Source: Aldehydirespirator sp965203635 | GTDB lineage: Bacteria > Actinomycetota > Acidimicrobiia > Acidimicrobiales > Aldehydirespiratoraceae | Length of the DNA: 64,000 nucleotides | Direction: 5' to 3' | Assembly: GCA_965203635.1 (NCBI GenBank) | Contig: OZ241903.1 | Coordinates: 806,001 to 870,000 of the forward strand | Shown here: in pieces, positions 8,388 to 15,971 of the stretch | Position numbering within the stretch: the first letter of the stretch is position 1 | Layout of the letters: each line of letters opens with the position of its first letter | The notes under the pieces: generated by a model | Told to the model about the DNA's origin: nothing | Database searches by the model: none | The model's input: the letters and a program-made list of their open reading frames with translations, nothing else | Translations under genes and position numbers: made by a program

Positions 8388-9557
8388 TCACCCCCTGGGC
8401 AGGCCCAGGAGGCGCTCGGCGACGATGGTGCGCTGAATCTCGTCGGTGCCGCCCGCGATCGAAGCGGCTTTCGACCACAGCCACTGGCGTTGCCAGGTGC
8501 CCGCGGTCAGGGCCTCGGCCGGCTCCGGCCAGAGAGGGGCCTCCGCTCCCAGCACGCCCAGCGCGGCCGCCGACAGCCGGCGCGTCATCGACGAATGGAT
8601 GAGCTTGGCGATACTGGAGTCGGGTCCCGGCTCGATACCGCGGCCCAACCTCGACAGCGTGCGGTAGTTCCGCAGGCGCAGAAGGCGCAGCGCCACGTAC
8701 GCGTCGACGAGGCCGTCGGCGATGACCGGATCGCTCATCGCGGCGAGAGCCCGGGAGTCGGCCATCAACTCGCCGAAGTAGATCTCATGCACCACCTGCT
8801 CCTTGAACGGGTAGGAGGTGCCCCTCTCGTGGGCCAGCGTGGTGCCGGCCACGGTCCACCCCTGGTGCAGCCCGCCCACCAGACAGTCCTCCGGCACGAA
8901 GACCTCGTTCAACCCGACCTGGTTGAACTCGGACTCGCCGGTGATCTGGCGCAGGGGGCGGATCTCCACTCCCGACGCCTCCATGTCGATCACCATGCAC
9001 GAGATGCCCCGATGGCGCCCCCGGTCGGCCTCGGGGTCGGTGCGCACGAGGGCGATCCCCCATTTGGCGAAGCCGGCGTACGAGGTCCACACCTTCTCGC
9101 CGGTCACCAGCCACCCGTCAGCGGCCGGCTCGGCGCGGGTTCTCAGCGACGCCAGGTCCGATCCGGCGTCGGGTTCACTGAAGAGCTGGCACCAGATCTC
9201 GCTGGCATCGAGGATCGACGGCAGCCACCTCTGCTGCTGGGCGGGAGTTCCGTGGGCCAGCAGCGTCGGCCCAGCCAGGTTGATGCCCACCCGGTTCACC
9301 GGTTGGGGGGCTCCGGCCCGGGCGTACTCCATGTTGTAGAGCGCCACCTCCACCGGCGTGGCGCTCCGGCCCCCGACCGTCTCTGGCCAAGCGATGGCCA
9401 CCATCCGCGCCTCGGCCAGCTTGGCCTGCCAGCGCCGGCCCCATTCGATCGCCTCCTCTCCATTGAGAGCGGCGTCGGGACGCTCGGTGTTGCGGGCGAG
9501 CCAGGCTCGCACCTCAAGTGCGAACGCCCTCTCGTGGGCCGACAGCGCCAAGTCCAT
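8388..9557 (-). CDS. acyl-CoA dehydrogenase (FadE type)
   Basis: 389 residues. An FAD-dependent alpha,beta-desaturase of acyl-CoA. Visible family elements are NMEYARAGAPQPVNRVG, the substrate/FAD segment QLFSEPDAGSDLASLRTRA (about 136-154), EKVWTSYAGFAKWGIALVRT, and the C-terminal signature IAGGTDEIQRTIVAERLLGLPR (residues about 366-387). Paralogous to the gene at 14694-15878. The start is ATG at 9557, with TAGGGT at 9567-9572 on the minus strand, 9 nt upstream. Divergent from a SnoaL-like/ligase/alcohol dehydrogenase operon, which may supply its substrate. Confidence 0.94.
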   Translation of the reverse strand: MDLALSAHERAFALEVRAWLARNTERPDAALNGEEAIEWGRRWQAKLAEARMVAIAWPETVGGRSATPVEVALYNMEYARAGAPQPVNRVGINLAGPTLLAHGTPAQQQRWLPSILDASEIWCQLFSEPDAGSDLASLRTRAEPAADGWLVTGEKVWTSYAGFAKWGIALVRTDPEADRGRHRGISCMVIDMEASGVEIRPLRQITGESEFNQVGLNEVFVPEDCLVGGLHQGWTVAGTTLAHERGTSYPFKEQVVHEIYFGELMADSRALAAMSDPVIADGLVDAYVALRLLRLRNYRTLSRLGRGIEPGPDSSIAKLIHSSMTRRLSAAALGVLGAEAPLWPEPAEALTAGTWQRQWLWSKAASIAGGTDEIQRTIVAERLLGLPRG

Positions 9558-9622
9558 GCGTCGCGGACCCTACCGCCCCCCCAACGGGGGCAGCGCCCGA
9601 CTCCAGACGGGTAGCGTGAGGT
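9558..9622. promoter_or_regulatory. divergent promoter with two leaderless -10 hexamers
   Basis: On the minus strand TAGGGT (9567-9572) ends 9 nt before the acyl-CoA dehydrogenase ATG. On the plus strand TAGCGT (9612-9617) ends 5 nt before the ATG at 9623. A C/G-rich near-palindrome (a CCCCC run, AA, then GGGGG, around 9576-9592) lies between them and could be a regulator site or an incidental GC tract. Confidence 0.5.
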
Positions 9623-10072
9623 ATGGACAACACCGCGCCCGACCTGGATGCGGCTGCGGCGACGGATGCGATCCGGCTGCTGCTGGACACCGCCGCGATC
9701 CGCCGGCTGCTGGCCGCCTGCTGCCATACCCTCGACGACGGCCACTTCGACGAGTGGGTCAAGCTGTACACCGACGACTGCAAGTTCGCGGTGATGGGGA
9801 GCCGCACCCAAGGGCGTGAGGAGATGCGGGCCATGATCGAGCCCTTCCAGACGACCGAACTCAGGGGCAAGCACATGATCAGCGAGCCCCGGATCAACGT
9901 GCACGGCGACGAGGCCAACGCCACTACGGACTTCGCCTTCGTGGCCAAGGACAACAAGATCCTGCAGACCGGCCGCTACCACGACGTTCTGCGCCGGGAA
10001 CCCGACGGCTGGCTGGTGTCCGGGCGGGAGATCGTGTTCACCGGCGACGAGCCCATCGGTCTCGACGACTGA
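9623..10072 (+). CDS. SnoaL/NTF2-like fold protein
   Basis: 149 residues. The sequence AAIRRLLAACCHTLDDGHFDEWVKLYTDDCKFAV (in two overlapping stretches, about 24-57) followed by GREEMRAMI, FQTTELRGKHMI and the HDVLRREPDGWLVSGREIVF strands fits the SnoaL_4 cone fold also seen in small subunits of ring-hydroxylating dioxygenases. Members are small isomerases, hydratases or binding proteins, and the function here is unknown. It opens an operon with the ligase (16-nt gap), alcohol dehydrogenase and VOC gene. Its promoter is the TAGCGT hexamer at 9612-9617. Confidence 0.8.
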   Translation: MDNTAPDLDAAAATDAIRLLLDTAAIRRLLAACCHTLDDGHFDEWVKLYTDDCKFAVMGSRTQGREEMRAMIEPFQTTELRGKHMISEPRINVHGDEANATTDFAFVAKDNKILQTGRYHDVLRREPDGWLVSGREIVFTGDEPIGLDD

Positions 10073-10088
10073 GGGCGCAGACCCGCCC

Positions 10089-11537
10089 GTGGCCCTCGAC
10101 AAGCTGCTGTCGGGAGGGCCGGCCCGCGACGACCTGGTCGTGGACAGCGCCGGAACGCACTCAACGGCTGAGATCGAGCGGCGGGTCAGGACGGTTGCGG
10201 CCGCGCTGGCGGGCCGGGGCGTCACGCCCGGCGACCGGGTGGCGTTCCGGCTTCCGACCGGCGTCGACAGCGTGGTGGCCTACCGGGCCTGCTGGCGCAT
10301 CGGAGCGGCGGCGGTGGCACTCCATCCGGCGGCCGGTTCGCACGACCTGGAGCAGGCCCTGGCCCAGGCCGGCCCGGTGGTGACCATCGCGGCCCCAGAA
10401 CTGCCGCCGCTGCCCGCCGTCCAGCCCCTGGCGCTGGACGAGTTGACGGCGGGAGCGAGCGACTCCGCCCATACCGGGAGGCGGGACACCCCTGACGGCG
10501 CCGATGCGGCCGTGCTGTTCACCTCGGGGTCCACGGGCACGCCCCGCGGTGTGGCCTACACCCACGCGAGCCTGGTCTACAAGGTGCGCCAACTGCCGGA
10601 GGTTCACGGCCTGACCGGCGACGACTGCGCGCTGGTGCCGTCCCCGCTGGCCCATTCCGCGGGGCTCCTCTACGGCGTGCTGATTCCACCAGCGATGGGC
10701 ACCAAGGTGGTGCTGATGCCCCGCTGGGATCCCGAGGCGGCCCTGGACCTGATCGAGCGGGAGTCGGTCACCTACATGGTGGGGCCACCGACGTTGTTCA
10801 CGACCCTCATGGACAGCGACGCCTTCGACGCCGCCCGCACTGCCTCCATGCGGATGATCTCCTGCGGCGGGGCCGGGGTCACGCCCGCGTTCTGCGATCG
10901 GGCCGCGACCACGCTGGGGGTGGTGGTCAAGCGCTCCTACGGCTCCACCGAGGCGCCCACCATCGCCACCTCCCGGTTCGACGACCCGGCCGACAAGATG
11001 ATCCTCACCGATGGGCGGGCCTTCGGGGACGCGCGGCTGCGGGTGGCCGACGACGGCGAGCTCTGGGTATCGGGGCCGGAGCTGGCCCGCGGCTACCTCG
11101 ATCCGGCAGACACCCGGGCCGCCTTCGTGGACGGCTGGTTCCGCACCGGTGACCTGGCCACCATCGACGACGGCTGGGTCACCATCACGGGCCGGCGGGG
11201 CGACCGCATCATCCGCAGCGGTGAGAACATCTCGGCAACCGACGTGGAGCAGCACCTGGAGGCCCATCCGGCCGTGCTACACGCCGCGGCCGTGGCCGAG
11301 CCCGATGACCGGCTCGGCGAGCGGGTGGCCGCGTTCGTGGTGGCGCCTGACGGCTTCGACCTGACCGCATGCCGGGAGTGGTTCGCCCGGCGTGGGGCCG
11401 CCCGCTTCATCACCCCTGAGCGGATCGAGGTGGTGGAGGAGCTTCCGGTGCTGGCTTCTGGCAAAGTGGACCGGGTGAAGCTGCAAGCTCGCCTTGCTGC
11501 GAGCCCGTCCGGCGAACCCTCCGGGGGCGACCGGTGA
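10089..11537 (+). CDS. acyl-CoA synthetase / AMP-binding ligase
   Basis: 482 residues, short for an ANL enzyme because the N-terminal lobe is compact. P-loop VLFTSGSTGTPRGVAYTH near 141-158, the aromatic region MVGPPTLFTTL, SYGSTEAPTI near 283, the GWFRTGDLATIDDGWVTITGR hinge (in two parts, about 347-367) and the catalytic lysine in ASGKVDRVK near 459. It starts with GTG at 10089, 16 nt after the SnoaL-like gene. Its stop overlaps the alcohol dehydrogenase start (GTGA at 11534-11537), which indicates translational coupling. Confidence 0.9.
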   Translation: MALDKLLSGGPARDDLVVDSAGTHSTAEIERRVRTVAAALAGRGVTPGDRVAFRLPTGVDSVVAYRACWRIGAAAVALHPAAGSHDLEQALAQAGPVVTIAAPELPPLPAVQPLALDELTAGASDSAHTGRRDTPDGADAAVLFTSGSTGTPRGVAYTHASLVYKVRQLPEVHGLTGDDCALVPSPLAHSAGLLYGVLIPPAMGTKVVLMPRWDPEAALDLIERESVTYMVGPPTLFTTLMDSDAFDAARTASMRMISCGGAGVTPAFCDRAATTLGVVVKRSYGSTEAPTIATSRFDDPADKMILTDGRAFGDARLRVADDGELWVSGPELARGYLDPADTRAAFVDGWFRTGDLATIDDGWVTITGRRGDRIIRSGENISATDVEQHLEAHPAVLHAAAVAEPDDRLGERVAAFVVAPDGFDLTACREWFARRGAARFITPERIEVVEELPVLASGKVDRVKLQARLAASPSGEPSGGDR

Positions 11538-12562
11538 CACCAGCAGCGAGCACCATGCCCGCCGCCGTCTACCGGCGCCCGGGCGAGATGGATGTCACCG
11601 AGGTGCCCCTGCCCGAGTTGGGCCCCGACGATGCCCTGGTGGAGGTGGCCTACTGCGGGGTGTGCGGCACCGACCTCCACATGGTGCTCGACGGCTGGGG
11701 CGCGCCCGACACCATCTTCGGCCACGAATGGTCGGGCCGGGTGGTCGCCGCGGGCGCCGACGCCCGGGTCGAGGAGGGCGCCTCGGTGGTGGGCCGGGGC
11801 TGGGTGGAGTGCGGCCGCTGCCGGTACTGCCGGGCAGGGCAGCCCGGGTTGTGCACCAAGCGCCCCCTCGCCGGAATAGACGACGACCACTCGGGGGCCT
11901 TCGCCCGCTACCTGGTCATCGACCACCGCAACCTCACCGCCGTTCCCGACACCGTCAGCCTGAGGGAAGCGGCCTACGCCGAGCCGCTTGCGGTGGCCAT
12001 GCACGCCGTCACTCAGGGGTCGTTCCAACCGGGCGGGCGAGCGATGGTGTTCGGCTGCGGCCCGATAGGTGCCGCGGTGGTGGCCGTGCTGATCGCCCGC
12101 GGCGCTGATGTGACCGTGGTCGAGCCGTCGGAGCCCCGCCAGGAACTGGCCCGGCGGCTGGGCGCGGTGGTCCGGGCCGTCGACGAGTTCGAGACTCCGG
12201 CCCATCCCGGCCAGGTCGCGGCCGACGCCGTCGGCTGGGTGTTCGAGACCTCCGGAGCCCGCCAGGCAGCGCAGGCCGGCCTGACCCAGCTGGCCGGGGG
12301 CGGCACGATGGTCATCGTCGGCACCGGCATGGACTATCCGAGGCTCGACACCAGCCGGATGATCCTCAACGAGCTCATCGTGACCGGCGCCTACGAGTAC
12401 GACCCTGACGGTCTGGCCGCCGCGCTCGACCTCATCGCTTCGGGCGCTCTGCCGATGGATGTGCTGCTCGAACCGGATCCGGTCGGCCTCAACGGCATCC
12501 TGGACATCATGGGCCGCCTGCGCTCAGGCGAGGTGGCCGGAAAGGTCTTGGTGCAGCCATGA
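11534..12562 (+). CDS. zinc-dependent alcohol dehydrogenase (MDR superfamily)
   Basis: 342 residues. NAD(P)-dependent oxidation of an alcohol or polyol. The catalytic zinc ligands are in CGVCGTDLH (Cys, near 36-44) and FGHEWSG (His/Glu, near 57), and the structural zinc site CGRCRYCRAGQPGLC gives four cysteines. The Rossmann fold FGCGPIGAAVVAVLIARGA is near 172-190. The start is GTG at 11534, overlapping the ligase stop. Its last codons and stop are part of a small tandem duplication with the start of the next gene. Confidence 0.92.
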   Translation: MTPAASTMPAAVYRRPGEMDVTEVPLPELGPDDALVEVAYCGVCGTDLHMVLDGWGAPDTIFGHEWSGRVVAAGADARVEEGASVVGRGWVECGRCRYCRAGQPGLCTKRPLAGIDDDHSGAFARYLVIDHRNLTAVPDTVSLREAAYAEPLAVAMHAVTQGSFQPGGRAMVFGCGPIGAAVVAVLIARGADVTVVEPSEPRQELARRLGAVVRAVDEFETPAHPGQVAADAVGWVFETSGARQAAQAGLTQLAGGGTMVIVGTGMDYPRLDTSRMILNELIVTGAYEYDPDGLAAALDLIASGALPMDVLLEPDPVGLNGILDIMGRLRSGEVAGKVLVQP

Positions 12563-12599
12563 GCCTCGCGGCCGGAAAGGTACTGGTGCGATCGTGAGC
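12533..12599 (+). repeat. imperfect tandem duplication of a gene junction (2 x 32 bp, period 35)
   Basis: The 32-nt segment 12533-12564 (GCCGGAAAGG core, ending in ATGAGC) recurs at 12568-12599 (same core, ending in GTGAGC) with 26 of 32 positions identical by hand count. The first copy contains the alcohol dehydrogenase stop overlapped by an ATGA start-like sequence. That frame closes after 12 codons. The second copy contains the GTG that opens the real VOC frame. Confidence 0.75.
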
Positions 12600-13037
12600 A
12601 TCACAGAGTTCAAGGGCCCCGCCCGCTTCAACCATGTGGCCATGAGCGTGCCCGCCGACCTGCTCGACGAAGCGGGCCGATCGGCGATCACCCGCTTCTA
12701 CGGCGACGTGTTCGGCTGGCGGGAGCACCCCACCATGACCGAGGACCGCAAGCGGCTGGTGATGGGAGTGCACTCCTATGACCAGTTCGTGTTCGTCATC
12801 GCCGACGACAATCCCATGCAGGCGCCCCGGGACGATCACTTCGGCATGGCCGTCGACAGCCTGGAGGAGCTGAAGGAGGTCCTGCGGCGGGCCGAGGCCT
12901 TCGCCGCCACCGACGGTCGGGTGGACGTGATGGAGTACGAGGTCGAGGACTTCGGTGTGCTGAAGCTGCACAGCTTCTACGTCCGCTACCTGCTGCCGCT
13001 GATGGTGGAGGTCCAATACTTCGAGATGGTCGCCTGA
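12594..13037 (+). CDS. VOC (vicinal oxygen chelate) family protein
   Basis: 147 residues. One glyoxalase/bleomycin-resistance-like fold: NHVAMSVPADLLDE at the N-terminus, FYGDVFGWREHP, a central HFGMAVDSLEELKEVL and C-terminal LLPLMVEVQYFEM with the terminal Glu metal ligand position. Members act as metal-dependent dioxygenases, isomerases or binding proteins, and the reaction here is unknown. GTG 12594 is the only close start, in the second copy of a duplicated junction. Last gene of the SnoaL-like/ligase/alcohol dehydrogenase operon. Confidence 0.82.
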   Translation: MSITEFKGPARFNHVAMSVPADLLDEAGRSAITRFYGDVFGWREHPTMTEDRKRLVMGVHSYDQFVFVIADDNPMQAPRDDHFGMAVDSLEELKEVLRRAEAFAATDGRVDVMEYEVEDFGVLKLHSFYVRYLLPLMVEVQYFEMVA

Positions 13038-13073
13038 TCAGGCGAGCAGCCGGCAACCGCAGGACGCGGCCGG

Positions 13074-13562
13074 TCAGCGAACCGGCACGAGCCCGCCGGT
13101 CGCGGCCGCCCAACTCACCGCGGCCGCGGTGCCGGCCAGGAGGTAGGGGCCAAGGGGCCGGCTGACACCCCGGCCATGTCGAACCAGGACGACCAGCGCT
13201 TCGGGAACGGCCAGCGCGAACCCCGCCGCCAGGCCCCACAGCGCTGCCTCCCAGCCCCACCACCCGCACAGCAGGCCGTTCAGCACGCTGAGGCGGACGT
13301 CGCCGAAGCCCATCCCGGGCGGGTGGATGAAATGGACCGCAGCCATGATCGCGCCGCACGCCGCGGCCCCCAGCACCGCGCCGATGAGGCCGCCCGGCTC
13401 GGCCTCGATCAGCGACGCCACCGCGTAGAGCAGCCACACGATTCCCGCGGTGGGCCAGATCAGCCGCGTCGGCAGCCGGCCGGTCCGAAGGTCGGTCAAG
13501 GCCAGACGCACGCCGGCGCCCAGCCAGCACAGGGCCGCGGCCGCAACAAGAACCGCCGTCAC
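13074..13562 (-). CDS. A24 family (prepilin-type) aspartic peptidase, minimal form
   Basis: 162 residues, almost entirely hydrophobic, with about six membrane segments. The two catalytic aspartates of type IV prepilin peptidases are present, in ALTDLRTGRLPTRLI (near 25-39) and GMGFGDVRLS (GxGxGDxxL, near 94-103). The N-terminal methylase domain is absent, as in TadV/CpaA and archaeal FlaK-type enzymes. The GTG at 13562 is chosen. It begins 4 nt after the stop of the upstream acyl-CoA dehydrogenase. No pilin, ATPase or Tad/Flp gene is near, so its substrate must be encoded elsewhere. Confidence 0.85.
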   Translation of the reverse strand: MTAVLVAAAALCWLGAGVRLALTDLRTGRLPTRLIWPTAGIVWLLYAVASLIEAEPGGLIGAVLGAAACGAIMAAVHFIHPPGMGFGDVRLSVLNGLLCGWWGWEAALWGLAAGFALAVPEALVVLVRHGRGVSRPLGPYLLAGTAAAVSWAAATGGLVPVR

Positions 13563-13566
13563 CGGC

Positions 13567-14616
13567 TCAGCCCTCGGGCCAGATGCCGGCTCCCGACTCC
13601 ACCCGGTCCCGCAACACAGCCGCCAGCCGGGCCCGGTGATGGCGGGCGTCACCGAACGACACGCTGTCGAGCTGGGCTCGTTTGAGGTACAGGTGCACGT
13701 CAGCCTCCCAGGTGAAGCCGATGCCTCCGTGGACCTGGAGAGCCGACTCGGCCACCCGCACGCCGGCGTCGCTGCACCAGATCTTGGCCACCGCCGCGGT
13801 CTCGGCCGCCTCGCTCCCGCCGGCCCCGAGCGCCCAGGCCGCGTGGTAGGCGGCCGATCGCATGCCCTCGACATCCACCAGCATGTCGGCGCAGCGGTGC
13901 TTGACCGCCTGGAAGCTGCCGATGGGCCGGCCGAACTGCTCCCGCACCTTGGCGTACTCGACGGCCAGGTTCATCACCGCCTCGGCTCCGCCCAGCATCT
14001 CAGCCGCATGGAACACCGCGCCCCGATCAAGATGGGCGGCCACCTCATCGGCGCCGCCCACCGTAATGGCTGCGGCGCCGTCGAGATCGATCCAGGCCAG
14101 CTCCCGGGTCTGGTCCATGGCCGGTTCCGGCGACCGGGCCACCCCGGCCAGGTCGACCGCCACAAGCTCGTCACCGGCCGGAGCCACCAGCACGTCGGCC
14201 CTCGCCCCGTAGATCACCGGCTCGGTCCGGCCCGATGCCGAGCCGTCGCCGGCCCGCTCCAGCGGGGTCCGGGCCACGCAGGCGACCGCCTCACCGGCCA
14301 GGAGGCGACCGGACCACGGTCCGTCGGCCAGCACCGCCAGCGCCGCCAGCTGCTGCAGCAGCGGCACCGGAGCGAGATGGGCCCCGGTCTGCTCAAGCAG
14401 CACCGCGGCCTCGACCGTCCCCATCCCGACCCCGCCCAGCGCTTCGGGCACCGCTATTCCGGTCCAGCCCTGATCGACCATGGCCGCCCACAGATCGGCG
14501 TCGAATCCGCCGTTCTCGCAGGCCCGGCGCACCGTCGCGATGTCGCAACGGTCGTCAAGCAGCGCCCCGGCTGCATCCCGCAGAGCCACCTGGTCAGCCG
14601 ACAGATCGAAGTCCAC
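13567..14616 (-). CDS. acyl-CoA dehydrogenase, short divergent FadE-like subunit
   Basis: 349 residues. N-terminal LSADQVALRDAAGALLDDR, then REQFGRPIGSFQAVKHRCADM (about 231-251, FAD/subunit contact) and C-terminal QVHGGIGFTWEADVHLYLKR. The middle beta-domain (residues 115-200) is eroded compared with the partner at 14694. Short and long FadE proteins encoded side by side often form alpha2-beta2 acyl-CoA dehydrogenases in sterol side-chain breakdown. Here the pair is divergent rather than in one operon. GTG start with TAGATT (minus strand, 14625-14630) ending 8 nt upstream. Confidence 0.88.
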   Translation of the reverse strand: MDFDLSADQVALRDAAGALLDDRCDIATVRRACENGGFDADLWAAMVDQGWTGIAVPEALGGVGMGTVEAAVLLEQTGAHLAPVPLLQQLAALAVLADGPWSGRLLAGEAVACVARTPLERAGDGSASGRTEPVIYGARADVLVAPAGDELVAVDLAGVARSPEPAMDQTRELAWIDLDGAAAITVGGADEVAAHLDRGAVFHAAEMLGGAEAVMNLAVEYAKVREQFGRPIGSFQAVKHRCADMLVDVEGMRSAAYHAAWALGAGGSEAAETAAVAKIWCSDAGVRVAESALQVHGGIGFTWEADVHLYLKRAQLDSVSFGDARHHRARLAAVLRDRVESGAGIWPEG

Positions 14617-14693
14617 CGCCCCCCAATCTACGAAATCGGAGTAGTAGGAGACGCACAGGGCCCTGAGCTACCGGGATTTCGTAGATTGGACGT
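14617..14693. promoter_or_regulatory. mirror-image divergent leaderless promoters
   Basis: A 15-nt sequence GATTTCGTAGATTGG occurs on the plus strand at 14675-14689 and identically on the minus strand at 14623-14637, forming an inverted repeat separated by 37 nt. Each copy contains TAGATT, which ends 6 nt (plus) or 8 nt (minus) before the GTG start of the gene it faces. Both genes then begin GTGGAC. This looks like the same promoter used twice for the two halves of a divergent acyl-CoA dehydrogenase pair, giving equal expression or common repression. Confidence 0.7.
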
Positions 14694-15878
14694 GTGGACC
14701 TGACGCCGACCGCCGAGCAGCGGGCGTTCCGGGCCGAGTGCCGGGCATGGCTGCGAGACAACTTGCCCTGGGACTACGGCACCGGCCTCCCGCCCCTGTT
14801 CGACGACCTCGCCGAGGAGGTCGGGTTCGGCCGCCGCTGGCAGCGCAGCCTGGCCGACGCCGGCTACGTGGGCGTCACCTGGCCGGCCGCTTACGGCGGC
14901 CGGGGCGCCGACGCGGTGTTCAGCTTCATCGTGCAGGAGGAGCTGGCCCGGGCCCGGGCGCCCGAGCTGGTGGGCCGCATCGGCGTCAACCTGGTGGGGC
15001 CGTGCCTGCTGACCCACGGCACAAGCGACCAGAGGCAGCGCTGGCTGCCGACCATCCTCGGAGCCGAGCAACTGTTCTGCCAGCTGTTCAGCGAGCCCGA
15101 CGCGGGCAGCGACCTGGCCTCGCTTCGCACCCGTGCCAAGCCCGACGGCGACGGCTGGCGTCTGCACGGCCGCAAGGTGTGGACTTCCTACGCCCAGTTC
15201 GCCGACTGGGGCCTGTGCCTGGCCCGCACCGATCCCGAGGCTTCCAAGCGGGCCGGCATCACCGTCTTCATGGTCGACATGCGCGTCCCCGGAGTGGAGG
15301 TGCGGCCGCTGCGCCAGATGACCGGCGAGTCCGACTTCAACGAAGTCGTCTTCGACGGAGCCTTCGTGGCCGGCGACCAGGTGATCGGCACGGTCGACGA
15401 CGGCTGGAGCGTGGCCGGATCGGTCCTGGCCGGCGAGCGGGGCACCAACCCACGGCAGCTGGTGATCCACGCCCAGCTCCTGGATGAGCTCGTGCTCCTC
15501 GCCTCGCAGCAGGGCCTGTCCGACGATCCTCGCGCCGCCCAGGACCTGGCCCAGGCCTTCGTGGAGGTGCGCCTGTTCCAGCTTCAGAATTGGCGCGCCC
15601 TGTCCAAACAGGCCCACGGACGCCTGCCGGGACCCGAGACGGCCACCGCCAAGCTGTACTGGAGCGAGATGAGCCAGCGCCTGCACGCCATCGCCATGCG
15701 GGTGCTGGGCGACGCCGCCCCGTTGTGGCGCGACGCCCATGGCAATCCGGCCAGGGGTCGCTGGCAGCGGTCGTGGCTCTACTACCGGGCCGCCTCGATC
15801 TTCGCGGGCACCAACGAAATCCAGCGCAACGTCATCGGCGAGCGGACCCTGGGCCTCCCCCGCCAGAGGCCGAGCTGA
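14694..15878 (+). CDS. acyl-CoA dehydrogenase (FadE type, long partner)
   Basis: 394 residues. FAD enzyme desaturating acyl-CoA. Segments: FIVQEELARARAPELVGRIG, QLFSEPDAGSDLASLRTRAK (about 127-146), GRKVWTSYAQFADWGLCLAR, QMTGESDFNEVVFD, and the terminal signature FAGTNEIQRNVIGERTLGLPR. Clearly paralogous to 8388-9557. GTG start with TAGATT (14682-14687) 6 nt upstream, probably leaderless. It opens a plus-strand run with enoyl-CoA hydratase and CoA-transferase. Its last codons and stop lie in a dispersed repeat (15866-15926). Confidence 0.94.
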   Translation: MDLTPTAEQRAFRAECRAWLRDNLPWDYGTGLPPLFDDLAEEVGFGRRWQRSLADAGYVGVTWPAAYGGRGADAVFSFIVQEELARARAPELVGRIGVNLVGPCLLTHGTSDQRQRWLPTILGAEQLFCQLFSEPDAGSDLASLRTRAKPDGDGWRLHGRKVWTSYAQFADWGLCLARTDPEASKRAGITVFMVDMRVPGVEVRPLRQMTGESDFNEVVFDGAFVAGDQVIGTVDDGWSVAGSVLAGERGTNPRQLVIHAQLLDELVLLASQQGLSDDPRAAQDLAQAFVEVRLFQLQNWRALSKQAHGRLPGPETATAKLYWSEMSQRLHAIAMRVLGDAAPLWRDAHGNPARGRWQRSWLYYRAASIFAGTNEIQRNVIGERTLGLPRQRPS

Positions 15879-15926
15879 GCGAGGCCGTGGCCCGAGCGGC
15901 CCGTGAGCGCAGCGAACAAGAGCGGG
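15866..15926 (+). repeat. dispersed repeat A, copy 1
   Basis: Contains the blocks GAGCGAGGCCGTGG, CCCGAGCGGCCCGTGAGCG and CAGCGAACAAGAGCGGG in series. Related copies lie at 35180-35286 (two tandem cores) and 55408-55468 (minus strand), with a fragment at 29986-30005. Every full copy sits at the 3' end of a coding sequence. Here it covers the acyl-CoA dehydrogenase stop codon. Confidence 0.8.
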
Positions 15927-15971
15927 ATACACGGCTGACCCGGTGCGCCCCTGCTGCGTACACTGACCTGC

